A DNA stretch of 64,000 bases from SZAS-103 sp038234715 (GTDB lineage: Bacteria; Pseudomonadota; Gammaproteobacteria; Xanthomonadales; Xanthomonadaceae), in contig JBBQTD010000005.1 of assembly GCA_038234715.1 (NCBI GenBank), positions 1 through 64,000 of the forward strand. The letters are read 5' to 3'. Each line of letters starts with the position of its first letter. The stretch's first letter is position 1. Of the stretch, positions 14,465-23,638 are shown one piece after another. The notes beneath the pieces were generated by a model. The model was not told where the DNA came from and searched no databases. It saw nothing but the letters and a program-made list of their open reading frames with translations. Both the position numbers and the translations under genes were made by a program.

Positions 14465-16477
14465 GTGAACAAGGCCGCGATGTCCGAATCGCAGATGGCG
14501 CAGCGACTGGCTCGCCTCGAGGCGGTCCAGTCGGTGGTGCTCGACATCAGCAGACGCTCGGCGCACTGCAAGGACCTGCGGATCTTCTACCGGGCAGTGC
14601 ATGCGGCGATCGCCCGCATCATGTCCGCGCGCAGCTTCTATATCGCCTTGTACGATGCCGCCGCGAACGGAATCCGGTTCGTCTATCGCATCGACGAAAA
14701 GGACGACGTTCCCGACCCCGACACGCTGTTTGAGCTGCAACCGAGCAACCTGTCGCCTACCGCGATGGTGATCCGCAGCGGGGAGCCTCTGTGCATCTCC
14801 GCCGAGGAGATCGCGGCACGCAACAAGCAGGGGGAGCGCTGGGGCCAGGGAGCACACGCCGAACATTGGGTCGGGATGCCGCTGATCGGCAACGACGGCG
14901 TCACCTTTGGCGCCATCGTGATCCAGAGCTACGTGCCGGGCTTCCGCTACACCGCGGAGGACATCGCGCTGTTTGGGCTGATGACCGAGCACGTCGCCGA
15001 CGCGGTGGAGCAGGTGCAGTTCGCCACGCGGCTCGAACAGGCCATCGCCGAACGGACGCGCAGCCTGGAGCGCGAAATCGCCGAGCGCCGGCATGCCGAG
15101 AAACTGCAGCGCGTGCTGTATGAGATCTCCGCGCAATCGGTCCGCGATATCGACCTGCATACGTTTTACGTGGAACTGCACAGGATCCTCGGTGGGCTGA
15201 TGTACGCGAAGAACCTCGCGATCATGCTGTGCATCGCGGAAAGCGACCAGGTCTGGTTTCCGTATTACGCCGACGAAAAGGATGCGTTGCCGCCGCCGGA
15301 CTACCGACGTCCTGCGGGCGATGGGCTGACCGGCTATGTGATGAAGACGCGGATGCCGCAGCGCATCGACCAGCAGCGTTTCCAGACCCTCAACAAGGCC
15401 AACCAGATCCACAACGTCATCGGCAATATCGATTTCAACGTGTGGATGGGCGCGCCCATGCTCTACCAGGATCGCGCCTTGGGCGCGATCATCCTGCAGA
15501 GCTACGACGCCGCGATCGGCTACGACGACGCCGATCTCAAGCTGCTGACCTTCGTCGCTGACCACATCGGAGCGGCGCTGTCGCGCAAGCAATCCGACGA
15601 GGCGCTGCGTGCGGCCCACGCGCGGCTGGAAGCAGGCAGCGCGGCGTTGCAGGCGAAGAATCGCGAACTGGAAAAAACCCTCGAAGACCTCGGAGTCGCC
15701 CAGGGTGAGTTGATGCGACAGGAAAAGCTCGCTTCTCTGGGCGCGCTGGTCGCAGGTATAGCGCACGAGGTCAACACGCCGCTGGGAATCTGCGTCACCG
15801 CAGTGAGTCACCTCGTCGAGGAAACGCAGCAGGTGCGCGCCCGCTTTGCCGACGAGCACCTGACCGAACGCGACCTGCAGACCTATTTCAGCTCGACCGA
15901 GGAAATCCTGCGGATCCTGACCAACAACACCCAGCGCGCGAGCGGACTCATCCGCAGCTTCAAGCAGGTCGCGGTGGATCAGTCATCCGACGACGTCCGC
16001 GAGATCACCCTGGCTGCCTACATCGAGGAAACCCTGCAGTCGCTTCGCCCGAAGCTCAAGGGTACGCGTCATCGGATCAAGGTCGACTGCGATCCGTTGC
16101 TGCGCGTTCGCAGCGTGCCCGGGGCCCTCTCGCAAATACTGACCAACCTGGTGATCAATTCGATCACCCATGGCTTCGAGCATATCCAGGAAGGAACGAT
16201 CCAGATCGGCGTACGCCGCAACGAGACGACGGTGACCATCGACTACCTGGACAACGGCAGCGGCATGACGACGGACACCCTCAGGCGCCTGTTCGATCCG
16301 TTCTACACCACCAAGCGCGGCCAGGGCGGGAGCGGCCTGGGAGCGAACATCGTTTACAACCTGGTCACCACGAAGCTTGGAGGCACGATTGCGGTCGACA
16401 GCGCCCCCGGGCTGGGGCTCCACTACATCATCCGGTTGCCGGCGCATCCGCCGCAGGCGACGATCGCGGCGTCCTGA
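14465..16477 (+). CDS. Soluble sensor histidine kinase with two GAF domains
   Basis: 670 residues, no membrane segment. Order: GAF domain (about 25-190, ending HWVGMPLIGNDGVTFGAIVI and VADAVEQ), coiled coil (about 195-225), second GAF (about 225-390, VWMGAPMLYQDRALGAIILQ), coiled coil (390-430), phosphoacceptor domain with His434 in GIAHEVNTPLGI, then HATPase with N box (ILTNLVINSITHG), G1 (YLDNGSGM) and G2 (GGSGLGANIVYN). GAF domains usually bind small ligands or sense redox; which one is unknown. GTG 14465 follows GGAGAAG; ATG 14480 is an alternative. It converges with the HD-GYP response regulator at 16589, a likely partner. Confidence 0.92.
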   Translation: MNKAAMSESQMAQRLARLEAVQSVVLDISRRSAHCKDLRIFYRAVHAAIARIMSARSFYIALYDAAANGIRFVYRIDEKDDVPDPDTLFELQPSNLSPTAMVIRSGEPLCISAEEIAARNKQGERWGQGAHAEHWVGMPLIGNDGVTFGAIVIQSYVPGFRYTAEDIALFGLMTEHVADAVEQVQFATRLEQAIAERTRSLEREIAERRHAEKLQRVLYEISAQSVRDIDLHTFYVELHRILGGLMYAKNLAIMLCIAESDQVWFPYYADEKDALPPPDYRRPAGDGLTGYVMKTRMPQRIDQQRFQTLNKANQIHNVIGNIDFNVWMGAPMLYQDRALGAIILQSYDAAIGYDDADLKLLTFVADHIGAALSRKQSDEALRAAHARLEAGSAALQAKNRELEKTLEDLGVAQGELMRQEKLASLGALVAGIAHEVNTPLGICVTAVSHLVEETQQVRARFADEHLTERDLQTYFSSTEEILRILTNNTQRASGLIRSFKQVAVDQSSDDVREITLAAYIEETLQSLRPKLKGTRHRIKVDCDPLLRVRSVPGALSQILTNLVINSITHGFEHIQEGTIQIGVRRNETTVTIDYLDNGSGMTTDTLRRLFDPFYTTKRGQGGSGLGANIVYNLVTTKLGGTIAVDSAPGLGLHYIIRLPAHPPQATIAAS

Positions 16478-16588
16478 TGCACGCCGGACGGGACCTTTGC
16501 GTGCCGGAGCCGGTTTGGACAAGGCGCTGACCGCGCGCGATTTGCCCGCGCGGAACAGGATCGGTGCGAACCGGACACGTCGGTGGGG

Positions 16589-18106
16589 TCAGTCCGGATA
16601 GCGGGAATTCACCGCGAGCACCGCATCGAGGTTTGCGAACAGCATATCGACCATCTCCGGGTCCAGATGACTGCCACTGCCCGCACGCATGTAGGCAATG
16701 ACCTCGGACAACGGCCATGCGGGCTTGTAGCAACGCACGTGGGTCAGCGCATCGAACACGTCTGCGACCGCGACGATGCGGGCGTAGGGGTGGATCTTGT
16801 CGTGCTTGAGTCCCTGCGGGTAGCCGGTGCCATCGTAATGCTCGTGGTGCTGGTGGGCGATCGTCGCCGCTGCTTCCAGGATCGGACGCTCCGAACCCTT
16901 CAGGATGTCGTGCCCGATGGTCGGGTGCTGTTGCATGATTTTCCACTCGTCGCCGTCAAGCCGGCCGGGCTTGAGCAGGATCGCATCGGGGATAGCGACC
17001 TTGCCGATGTCGTGCATGGGCGCGGCGCGTTTCACCAGTTCGGCTTCGGCTTCGTCATATCCAAGCGCGCGTGCCAGCAGATAGGACACTTCGGACATCC
17101 GCCGGATGTGGTTGCCGGTTTCCGGCGAACGCGACTCGACCACGTCGCCCAGCCGATTGATGAGCTCGGCCTGGGTATCGAAGATCTCCTTGTTGAGCAG
17201 GAGGTTTTCGAACGCGAGGGTGACGTGCGTGGAAAAGATGTCGATCAGGCGCATGTCGAGTTCATCGACTTCCGAAACGCCATTGAGGTACAGCAGCGAC
17301 GCGGCCACATGTTGCGACGGGAAATATCCGACGAAACAATCGTCCTTGATGACGTGCTGCCGCGCCTGTTCCGCGCGCTGCAGCGCATGCACGATCTCGG
17401 GAACGATTTCGCCGTGCGCATCGACGCAGTCGCCGACGCTCGCGAGCACTTCGTAACGCGATTCCGAGTGCACCGCACTGAGCCTGACCAGAACGCCGCG
17501 GTCCTCGAGGTGCAGCAGGGAAGCCACTTGTTGCAGCAGACCGCTCGCGAAGTCGCGCATGGATCGCTGCTCGAGCACGTGCGCCGATGCCGCGATCACG
17601 ACTTCCAGCCCCACCCGAAAGCGTTCCTCGTGACGCCGCGCCTCGTCGATCTGCATGATGTCGCGATAGGCGCGCAGCGCGGAAAACACCGTCGTGAACA
17701 GCTTCTTGCGGTCCAGCTCTGTCTTTTCCTTGTAGTCGTTGATGTCGTACTCGACGATCACCTTTTCTTCCGGCGCCTGGCCCGGCTGGCCGGTCCGCAA
17801 CACGATCCGGGTGAAATGGTTGTTCAGGTCCTGGCGCATCCAGCGGGCAAGTTCAAGCCCGGCGGTCTCGTTTTCCATCACCACGTCGACGATCGCGAGG
17901 GCGATGTCGGACTCGTTCTTCAGGAATGCGCGCGCCTGGGCCGCACTGTGGGCATGCAGAAACTCAAGCCCGCGGCCGTCGAGTTCGAACCGCGACAGAG
18001 CGAGCTTGGTGATGGTGTGGACATCGGGTTCGTCGTCAACCACGAGTACCCGCCAGCAGGCGACGGCGGATGGTGCGGGTCTGGCTGTCTCTTCCTTCGC
18101 GAACAT
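16589..18106 (-). CDS. Response regulator with receiver, DUF3369 and HD-GYP domains
   Basis: 505 residues: receiver (about 18-145, VLVVDDEPDV acidic pocket, AIVDVVM phosphoacceptor, RTGQPG and YKEK), a DUF3369 region (about 155-320, GAF-like), and an HD-GYP domain (about 335-500) with MHDIGK and HHEHYDGTGYPQG, both intact. HD-GYP domains with these residues hydrolyse cyclic di-GMP. Xanthomonas RpfG is the best known member, but lacks DUF3369, so this is a different paralogue. It converges on the GAF histidine kinase, 111 bp apart, which is the obvious candidate kinase. Confidence 0.92.
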   Translation of the reverse strand: MFAKEETARPAPSAVACWRVLVVDDEPDVHTITKLALSRFELDGRGLEFLHAHSAAQARAFLKNESDIALAIVDVVMENETAGLELARWMRQDLNNHFTRIVLRTGQPGQAPEEKVIVEYDINDYKEKTELDRKKLFTTVFSALRAYRDIMQIDEARRHEERFRVGLEVVIAASAHVLEQRSMRDFASGLLQQVASLLHLEDRGVLVRLSAVHSESRYEVLASVGDCVDAHGEIVPEIVHALQRAEQARQHVIKDDCFVGYFPSQHVAASLLYLNGVSEVDELDMRLIDIFSTHVTLAFENLLLNKEIFDTQAELINRLGDVVESRSPETGNHIRRMSEVSYLLARALGYDEAEAELVKRAAPMHDIGKVAIPDAILLKPGRLDGDEWKIMQQHPTIGHDILKGSERPILEAAATIAHQHHEHYDGTGYPQGLKHDKIHPYARIVAVADVFDALTHVRCYKPAWPLSEVIAYMRAGSGSHLDPEMVDMLFANLDAVLAVNSRYPD

Positions 18107-18390
18107 GCAGGGTTACCGTCTTGTGTGGATGTGGTCAACGCGACTGCAGCGACATCCCGTACAGCCTACACCCGCATCAGCGGCACGGCACTGTGACCGG
18201 TTGCCCGCTTTTGGCGACTTGCGGGTCCAGCGGCCGCCGATTGGCGGGGCGCGGACGACATGCCACCGCAGATGAACTTTCCGTCATGTTTCAGCCAGCA
18301 GGGTTCGCATGCACCCGAGCGCATTGTTGTCGCTGCTGCGGGAGCACCGGTTTCCGATGGCAAATCCCCCTCTTTCCCACGGAGTTTCCC

Positions 18391-18798
18391 ATGATGATTC
18401 GTACCGCCCTGATTGCCCTGGCCTTGTCTGTCATCGCCAATACGGTGGTTGCCGCCCCGGCCACCAATCCTACCTCTGCTCCTGCGTCCTCGCCCGCCGA
18501 TGAGCGCATGAAGGGCGACCAGGCGCTCCCGATGTCGGGTACCGACGCTTCCGGCCAACCAAGGCCAGCCCACGCCCCAATGGAAAAGCCACATCCGATC
18601 GCCGCCATGCACCGGATGGCCCATCGCATGCACCACCGCATGACGCGCCATCACGCACATGCAAGCTGTACCCGTCACCGTCACGGCAAGTGCATCCGGT
18701 GGTCGCACGTCCACGCACGTCACCATCACCATCACCACATGATGGCGAAAAATCACGCCATGATGGCTCCGGCGGCCGCGCCAGCCCCCACCAAGTAA
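18391..18798 (+). CDS. Histidine/methionine-rich exported protein
   Basis: 135 residues. Signal peptide 1-22 (LIALALSVIANTVVAAP). The mature part is Pro/Ala-rich and then extremely His- and Met-rich from about residue 75 on, including a natural run of six histidines (RHHHHHHMM), several HRMHH-type clusters and one short CxxHxxGKC-like segment (SCTRHRHGKC). Such composition suggests a periplasmic sink or carrier for Cu, Ni, Co or Zn. GGAG stands 7 bases before the first ATG. The preceding 284 bp up to 18106 hold only the divergent promoter region. Metal identity is unknown and no known family is recognised. Confidence 0.78.
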   Translation: MMIRTALIALALSVIANTVVAAPATNPTSAPASSPADERMKGDQALPMSGTDASGQPRPAHAPMEKPHPIAAMHRMAHRMHHRMTRHHAHASCTRHRHGKCIRWSHVHARHHHHHHMMAKNHAMMAPAAAPAPTK

Positions 18799-18809
18799 CC
18801 AGGTCCGAT

Positions 18810-18837
18810 AATCCGCGCCAGTCAGCCGGCGCGGATT
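18810..18837. terminator. Strong hairpin between convergent genes
   Basis: AATCCGCGCC pairs perfectly with GGCGCGGATT around an 8-base loop, 11 bases after the His-rich protein's stop. There is no T-run in either direction, so it may be a bidirectional 3' stabiliser or weak terminator serving both this gene and the convergent DUF4142 remnant. Confidence 0.55.
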
Positions 18838-18924
18838 ACCGCGAACCATGCAAGCCACTCAGTCGGTCGGCCGGGAGTGGAACAGCAATGCAGTTGCCGC
18901 GCACAAGGCAGGGTGGCGTGGACT

Positions 18925-19280
18925 TCACATCCCCTGCATCTGCTTTTGCAAGTTCTGGACAGACAACAGGTGCCGACGCAATTGCTCAAGGACGGTCCTC
19001 GCGAAATCACGCGTGGTGGAGCTTTTCGCGTGCTGCGACGCATCTTCGAACAAGACGCTCGCCCGATTGTGGTCGCCAGCCATTGCAGCCAGGTACTCCC
19101 GATCAAACAGTGCCCCGCTCATCTTCTGCATATCCGCCGCAGTGCACTTGTCGGCTGCGCTCTGGGATGGCTCTGAGACCTTTCCCATCGCCATCACCCG
19201 AGACCACCATGGGCCTAGGCCGCAATAGCTGCACTGCAGCATAACAACGCCGCGACGGACGTCGTGAGTGAACGTTTCAT
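18925..19280 (-). pseudogene. Truncated, frameshifted DUF4142 protein
   Basis: On the minus strand ATG 19280 begins a clean signal peptide (MKRSLTTSVAALL...SAAIAA) that hits a TAG exactly after the cleavage-site alanines. The overlapping frame from 19242 then encodes the C-terminal half of a DUF4142-type helical bundle (ALFDREYLAAMAGDHNRASV, RTVLEQLRRHL). The N-terminal half expected for the family is missing. So the gene seems to have lost an internal part and its frame. A sequencing error cannot explain the missing half. Function of DUF4142 is not established; members are exported. Confidence 0.6.
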
Positions 19281-19436
19281 GGCGACCGGCCTTGGTAATG
19301 TGTCGTTTCCGCGCGGAATTCTGGCTGCAAGTAGTTCCAGCCCGGACACGCGCAGTTGAAGGCCTAGAGTCCGCGCACCCTTAGTGCGCGGTGAACCCCA
19401 CGCCGCGGCATCCTTGCGATGCTCGAGTTCGCCCGA

Positions 19437-19976
19437 TCAATGCCACTCGAACAGCGTCCAATTCACGGGCAGGACCTGGTTCGCAGTAACGTCGCTGCGG
19501 TCAATGCGACCATCTCCATTGGCGTCGTGCAATTCAAATGCGGTTCCATGCGCGGGTTGCACCTTGACCTTGGTCAACTGGCCGCCGTGCCGGTACTCCT
19601 CGATGCGATCCCCGTTCTGCATGGTCTTCACGCGCACGTTGTAACCATCCGCGCTTTCAACTTCTCCTGGCTGCTTCGGCGGCGGATGGAACGCGTCGTC
19701 CGTGGGCATCCTGGGTAGGTTCGTGGGATCGCCGTCCGACTTGGACGGCCCTTTCTGCACGGGCTTCGCTGCGGGTTTGGACGGCGCGGATTCGGCAGGC
19801 AAAGGCGCAAGCCGGGGATCATCGGGCTTGATCGACTCGACGGTGGCTGGCTGGCCGGGATCGTCCATGGACGGCGGAGGCGGTGCGATGGCTGGTGCCG
19901 GGTCCTGTGCAAATGCGGCGGTCGAAGTGACCGTCAGCAGCAGCGCGACAAGCATTCCATTGCATGGCGGGCGCAT
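19437..19976 (-). CDS. DUF2782-type exported protein with an EF-hand-like loop
   Basis: 179 residues. Signal peptide 1-23 ends STAAFAQ. A Pro-rich, low-complexity linker (about 25-100) precedes a small C-terminal domain matching DUF2782: NGDRIEEYRHGGQLTKVKV and a calcium-binding-like DANGDGRIDRSD loop, ending NWTLFEWH. The loop has Asp/Asn/Asp at positions 1, 3, 5 and Asp at 12 as in EF-hands. AGGAG lies 7 bases before the ATG. DUF2782 genes commonly sit beside polA in this order. Function unknown; periplasmic location inferred. Confidence 0.82.
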   Translation of the reverse strand: MRPPCNGMLVALLLTVTSTAAFAQDPAPAIAPPPPSMDDPGQPATVESIKPDDPRLAPLPAESAPSKPAAKPVQKGPSKSDGDPTNLPRMPTDDAFHPPPKQPGEVESADGYNVRVKTMQNGDRIEEYRHGGQLTKVKVQPAHGTAFELHDANGDGRIDRSDVTANQVLPVNWTLFEWH

Positions 19977-20122
19977 GGCGATTCTCCTGGCTGGGTCCTT
20001 GATCTTCCCACCACGGGGGCCGCGTGGATAGCGGTGCGGTTTTGCCGTTCAGCGCCCGTCTCGCGTCGCGGGGGCGGCCACGGCCGCGCCTACAATGGAG
20101 TTCCGAAACCGCGAGCACCCCC

Positions 20123-22888
20123 ATGCCCAGGCTGGTCCTGATCGATGGCTCGTCCTATCTTTATCGCGCGTTCCACGCGCTGCCGCCGCTGAACAACGCG
20201 CAGGGCGAGCCGACTGGAGCGCTGTTCGGCGTAGTCAACATGTTGCGCGCCACGATCAAGGAGCAGCCCGATTGCGCGGCATTCGTGATGGATGCACCGG
20301 GCCCGACCTTTCGCGACGTCCTGTTTCCGGCTTACAAGGCCAATCGCGCGGCAATGCCCGAAGACCTGCGCGCACAGATCGAACCGATGCTGCATATCGT
20401 GGAGGCGCTCGGTTTTCCGATCCTGCGCGTGAACGATGTCGAGGCCGACGATGTCATCGGCACGCTTGCACTGCAGGCGCACGCGGACGGAGTCGAGGTT
20501 ACGATTTCCACCGGCGACAAGGATTTCGCGCAGCTCGTGCGGCCTGGCCTGGCCTTGGTCAACACGATGAGCGGTAGCCGGCTGGACACGGAAGCAAGCG
20601 TCGTCGAGAAATTCGGCGTGCGCCCGGACCAGATCGTCGACCTGCTCACGCTGATGGGGGACAGCGTCGACAACATTCCCGGCGTCGACAAATGCGGCCC
20701 AAAAACCGCGGCCAAGTGGCTGGCTGAACACGGGACGCTCGATGCCGTGATCCGCAATGCCGACAAGGTTGGCGGCAAGATCGGCGAAAACCTGCGAGCC
20801 GCACTTGTGCACTTGCCGCTGAGCAAACGGCTGGCGACGATCAAGACCGATGTGGAGCTCGAACATCCGCACCACCTGCTGAAGTTGCGTGGGCGCGATG
20901 CCGAGAAACTGCGCGCACTGTACTCGCGCTACGGGTTCGGCGCGGCCTTGCGCGAGCTCGATGGCCTGGCAGCGGAGCCGCGCGCGAAGGCAGCCGATGC
21001 GATGCGTGGCACCGCGGCGGGACATGCGCGTTCGGCTGCACCGGAGGAGTCCGCGCCTGACCCATCGCTCGCCATCAGGGGAGAGTACGAGTGCGTCACC
21101 TCGCGCGAACGACTGGATGCCTGGATCGAGCGCTTGGGTGGCGCCGAACTCGTCGCGTTCGACACCGAGACCGACACGCTCGATCCCATGCGCGCGAACC
21201 TGGTCGGCATGAGCTTCTGCGTGGAGACCGGGCATGCGTGCTACATCCCCCTCGCACATGAGTATCCGGGCGCCCCTGAACAACTCGATCGCGCCACGGT
21301 ACTCGAGGCGTTGCGCCCATTCCTCGAAGACCCGAACAAGCAGAAAGTCGGGCAGCACGGCAAGTACGACCTGCACCTGCTGCGCAGGCATGGCGTGGAC
21401 GTGCGCGGGTATGCACAAGACACCATGCTCCAGTCATTCGTCCTGAACGCGACCGCGACGCGGCACGACATGGACTCGCTCGCGTTGCGGTACCTGGGAT
21501 ACAACACGGTCAAGTATGCCGACGTCGCCGGCAAGGGCGCGAAGCAGATCCTGTTTTCGCAGGTTGCACTCGAGGACGCGACCCGCTATGCGGCGGAAGA
21601 TGCCGACGTGACGCTGCGCCTGCACCGCACGCTGCACGCGAAACTCGACACGGAGCCCGCGCTGGAACGCGTGTACCGCGAGATCGAAATGCCACTGGTG
21701 CCGGTCCTCGCACGCATCGAAGCCAATGGCGTGCTTGTGGACGCGGCTGAATTGCGCCGACAAAGCCATGACCTCGGCAAGCGCATGCACGCCGCACAAC
21801 TCAAGGCGCATGAAATCGCCGGACGGCCGTTCAACCTCGACTCGCCCAAGCAGCTCCAGGCGATCCTGTTCGACGAACTGAAACTGACCGCTGCGGTGAA
21901 GACCCCCGGCGGACAACCATCCACGAACGAGGAAGCCCTCGAGGCGATCGCCGAATTGCACCCATTGCCACGACTGATCCTGGAATACCGAGGGCTTGCG
22001 AAGCTGCGCAGCACCTATACCGAAAAACTGCCGGATGCGATCAATCCGTACACCGGACGCGTGCACACCAGCTATCACCAGGCGGGCGCGGCCACCGGAC
22101 GGCTCGCATCGAGCGATCCAAACCTGCAGAACATTCCGATCCGTACCGAAGATGGGCGCCGGATCCGCAAGGCGTTCATTGCTCCCGAGGGCCGCCAGAT
22201 CCTTGCGTGCGACTACTCGCAAATCGAGTTGCGGATCATGGCGCACCTCTCAGGCGATGCAGGGCTTTTGCGCGCATTCGAGAGCGGGCAGGACGTGCAT
22301 CGCGCAACGGCAGCGGAAGTCTTTGGAGCAGGGTCTCCCGAGGCGGTCACCGGCGAGCAGCGCCGCGCCGCGAAAGCGATCAACTTCGGGCTGATGTATG
22401 GCATGAGTGCATTCGGCCTGGCACGCCAGCTCGGCGTCGCGCGTGGAGAAGCCCAGGACTACATCGCGCTGTACTTCGCACGCTATCCAGGCGTGCGCGC
22501 CTACATGGAGCGCACGCGTGCGCAGGCGAAGGACCAGGGTTACGTCGAAACCGTGTTTGGCAGGCGGTTGTACCTGCCCGATATCAACGCCCGCAACCAG
22601 GGCCTGCGTTCGGGCGCGGAACGCGCCGCGATCAACGCGCCAATGCAGGGCACGGCGGCCGACATCATCAAGCGCGCCATGGTGGCGGTCGACGCATGGC
22701 TGCAACCGCATGCGGCGCGCGCGCTGATGATCATGCAAGTCCACGATGAGCTGGTTTTCGAGGTTGATGCGGACTTTGTCGAAACACTGCGTCCTGAAAT
22801 CGTCACCCGCATGCAGGATGCCGCCGAGCTGCACGTACCATTGGTGGTGGATGCAGGAGTCGGCGACGACTGGGATCAAGCCCACTGA
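20123..22888 (+). CDS. polA: DNA polymerase I
   Basis: 921 residues, full length with all three activities. 5'-3' exonuclease domain about 1-290 (LIDGSSYLYRAFHA, STGDKDFAQLV, GDSVDNIPGV). 3'-5' exonuclease about 330-520, with FDTETDTLD and the later YAAEDADVTLRL, indicating intact proofreading carboxylates. Polymerase A domain about 540-921 with DYSQIELRI (motif A), RRAAKAINFGLMYG (O helix) and QVHDELVFEV (motif C). It works in Okazaki fragment processing and excision repair. ATG 20123 is the family start; the longer upstream frame is unsupported. It diverges from the DUF2782 gene and is followed by the sX13-like sRNA. Confidence 0.98.
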   Translation: MPRLVLIDGSSYLYRAFHALPPLNNAQGEPTGALFGVVNMLRATIKEQPDCAAFVMDAPGPTFRDVLFPAYKANRAAMPEDLRAQIEPMLHIVEALGFPILRVNDVEADDVIGTLALQAHADGVEVTISTGDKDFAQLVRPGLALVNTMSGSRLDTEASVVEKFGVRPDQIVDLLTLMGDSVDNIPGVDKCGPKTAAKWLAEHGTLDAVIRNADKVGGKIGENLRAALVHLPLSKRLATIKTDVELEHPHHLLKLRGRDAEKLRALYSRYGFGAALRELDGLAAEPRAKAADAMRGTAAGHARSAAPEESAPDPSLAIRGEYECVTSRERLDAWIERLGGAELVAFDTETDTLDPMRANLVGMSFCVETGHACYIPLAHEYPGAPEQLDRATVLEALRPFLEDPNKQKVGQHGKYDLHLLRRHGVDVRGYAQDTMLQSFVLNATATRHDMDSLALRYLGYNTVKYADVAGKGAKQILFSQVALEDATRYAAEDADVTLRLHRTLHAKLDTEPALERVYREIEMPLVPVLARIEANGVLVDAAELRRQSHDLGKRMHAAQLKAHEIAGRPFNLDSPKQLQAILFDELKLTAAVKTPGGQPSTNEEALEAIAELHPLPRLILEYRGLAKLRSTYTEKLPDAINPYTGRVHTSYHQAGAATGRLASSDPNLQNIPIRTEDGRRIRKAFIAPEGRQILACDYSQIELRIMAHLSGDAGLLRAFESGQDVHRATAAEVFGAGSPEAVTGEQRRAAKAINFGLMYGMSAFGLARQLGVARGEAQDYIALYFARYPGVRAYMERTRAQAKDQGYVETVFGRRLYLPDINARNQGLRSGAERAAINAPMQGTAADIIKRAMVAVDAWLQPHAARALMIMQVHDELVFEVDADFVETLRPEIVTRMQDAAELHVPLVVDAGVGDDWDQAH

Positions 22889-23075
22889 TGCTGCGGTTGC
22901 TTCGAGCAGTTTTCGCCGCTAACGATGTCGTAACGATCATCCGTGCCAGAAGTCACGCTTTGCGTCCGGATCGCGTCTTGGGCATGAATGCATCCTGAAT
23001 TCCCACACCAGAACGCGTTCTTCTTCACGAACTCTAAAGGTCAGTAATGGTCAACTATCTCGCAACGGACGCAAC

Positions 23076-23191
23076 GTCCGTTGTCGGATGACTCTCTCCC
23101 CTGAGTGCATCCCGGAAGCCTTCCTCTCCCCAAGGCCGGCTTCCACCCCTGGCCCCGCGAGCCTACCCCTGGCTCGCGGGGTTTTTATTTT
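23076..23191 (+). ncRNA. sX13-like small RNA
   Basis: Three hairpins each expose a CCCC in the loop: ACTC-tctcccct-GAGT (23091-23106), GGAAGCC..GGCTTCC with inner CCTT..AAGG and a CTCTCCCC loop (23114-23144), and CCCCGCGAGCC-tacccct-GGCTCGCGGGG (23153-23181), the last followed by a T-run. As I recall, Xanthomonas sX13 is about 115 nt, lies next to polA, and has three stem-loops with C-rich loops that pair with G-rich mRNA leaders. Position, size and design all fit. The 5' end is an estimate; only a weak AACTAT at 23053-23058 could be a -10. Confidence 0.72.
23153..23191 (+). terminator. Intrinsic terminator of the sX13-like RNA
   Basis: An 11-bp perfect GC-rich stem with a 7-base loop is followed by TTTTTATTTT. 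It is the clearest Rho-independent terminator of the window. It lies 265 bp after polA, so it more likely ends the sRNA than polA itself. Confidence 0.85.
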
Positions 23192-23206
23192 GTGGCTCCC
23201 CGACTT

Positions 23207-23638
23207 GACACGCGCGTCGTATGTTCCAAATCGGCTCCGCCTCGGCCATCCGGATCTCGTCCTTCGCGAGTTCACACGATGCCATGACTCGCGACGTCCT
23301 GTCGCCCGCCCTCCGGGCCGGCTTCGCCGTTCGCATTGGCAATCCTGCCGATGCAGTCAAGGCATCGTGTCAGCGAACCGCCCGACTAGGCCATCCGGGC
23401 CTTGGCCTTCGCGAGTTCACGCGATGCCATGACTCGCGACGTCCTGTCGCCCGCCCTCCGGGCCGCCTTCGCCGTTCGCATCGGCAATCCTGCCGATGCA
23501 GTCAAGGCATCGTGTCAGCGAACCGCCCGACTAGGCTCACACGTCGTGTGTTCGCCAAGTCGGCCCCGCCTCGGCCATCCGGGCCTCGGCCTTCGTGAGT
23601 TCACACGATGCCCTTCAAGGCACCGTGTCAGCGAACTC
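23207..23638. repeat. Tandem 145-bp repeats merging into the hemF 3' end
   Basis: Two near-identical 145-bp units occupy 23246-23390 and 23391-23535. A third, internally deleted unit at 23576-23638 overlaps the end of hemF. The flank before unit 1 (GGCTCCGCCTCGG) recurs before unit 3. Each unit is bounded by inverted arms, GTTCACACGATGCC and GGCATCGTGTCAGCGAAC. In unit 3 the arms are separated by only six bases and form a compact hairpin that includes the hemF stop codon. No protein is supported here. Confidence 0.8.

Noticed and set aside
23091..23638. CRISPR array
   Set aside because: Repeats are 145 bp tandem units without spacers of regular size and there are no cas genes.
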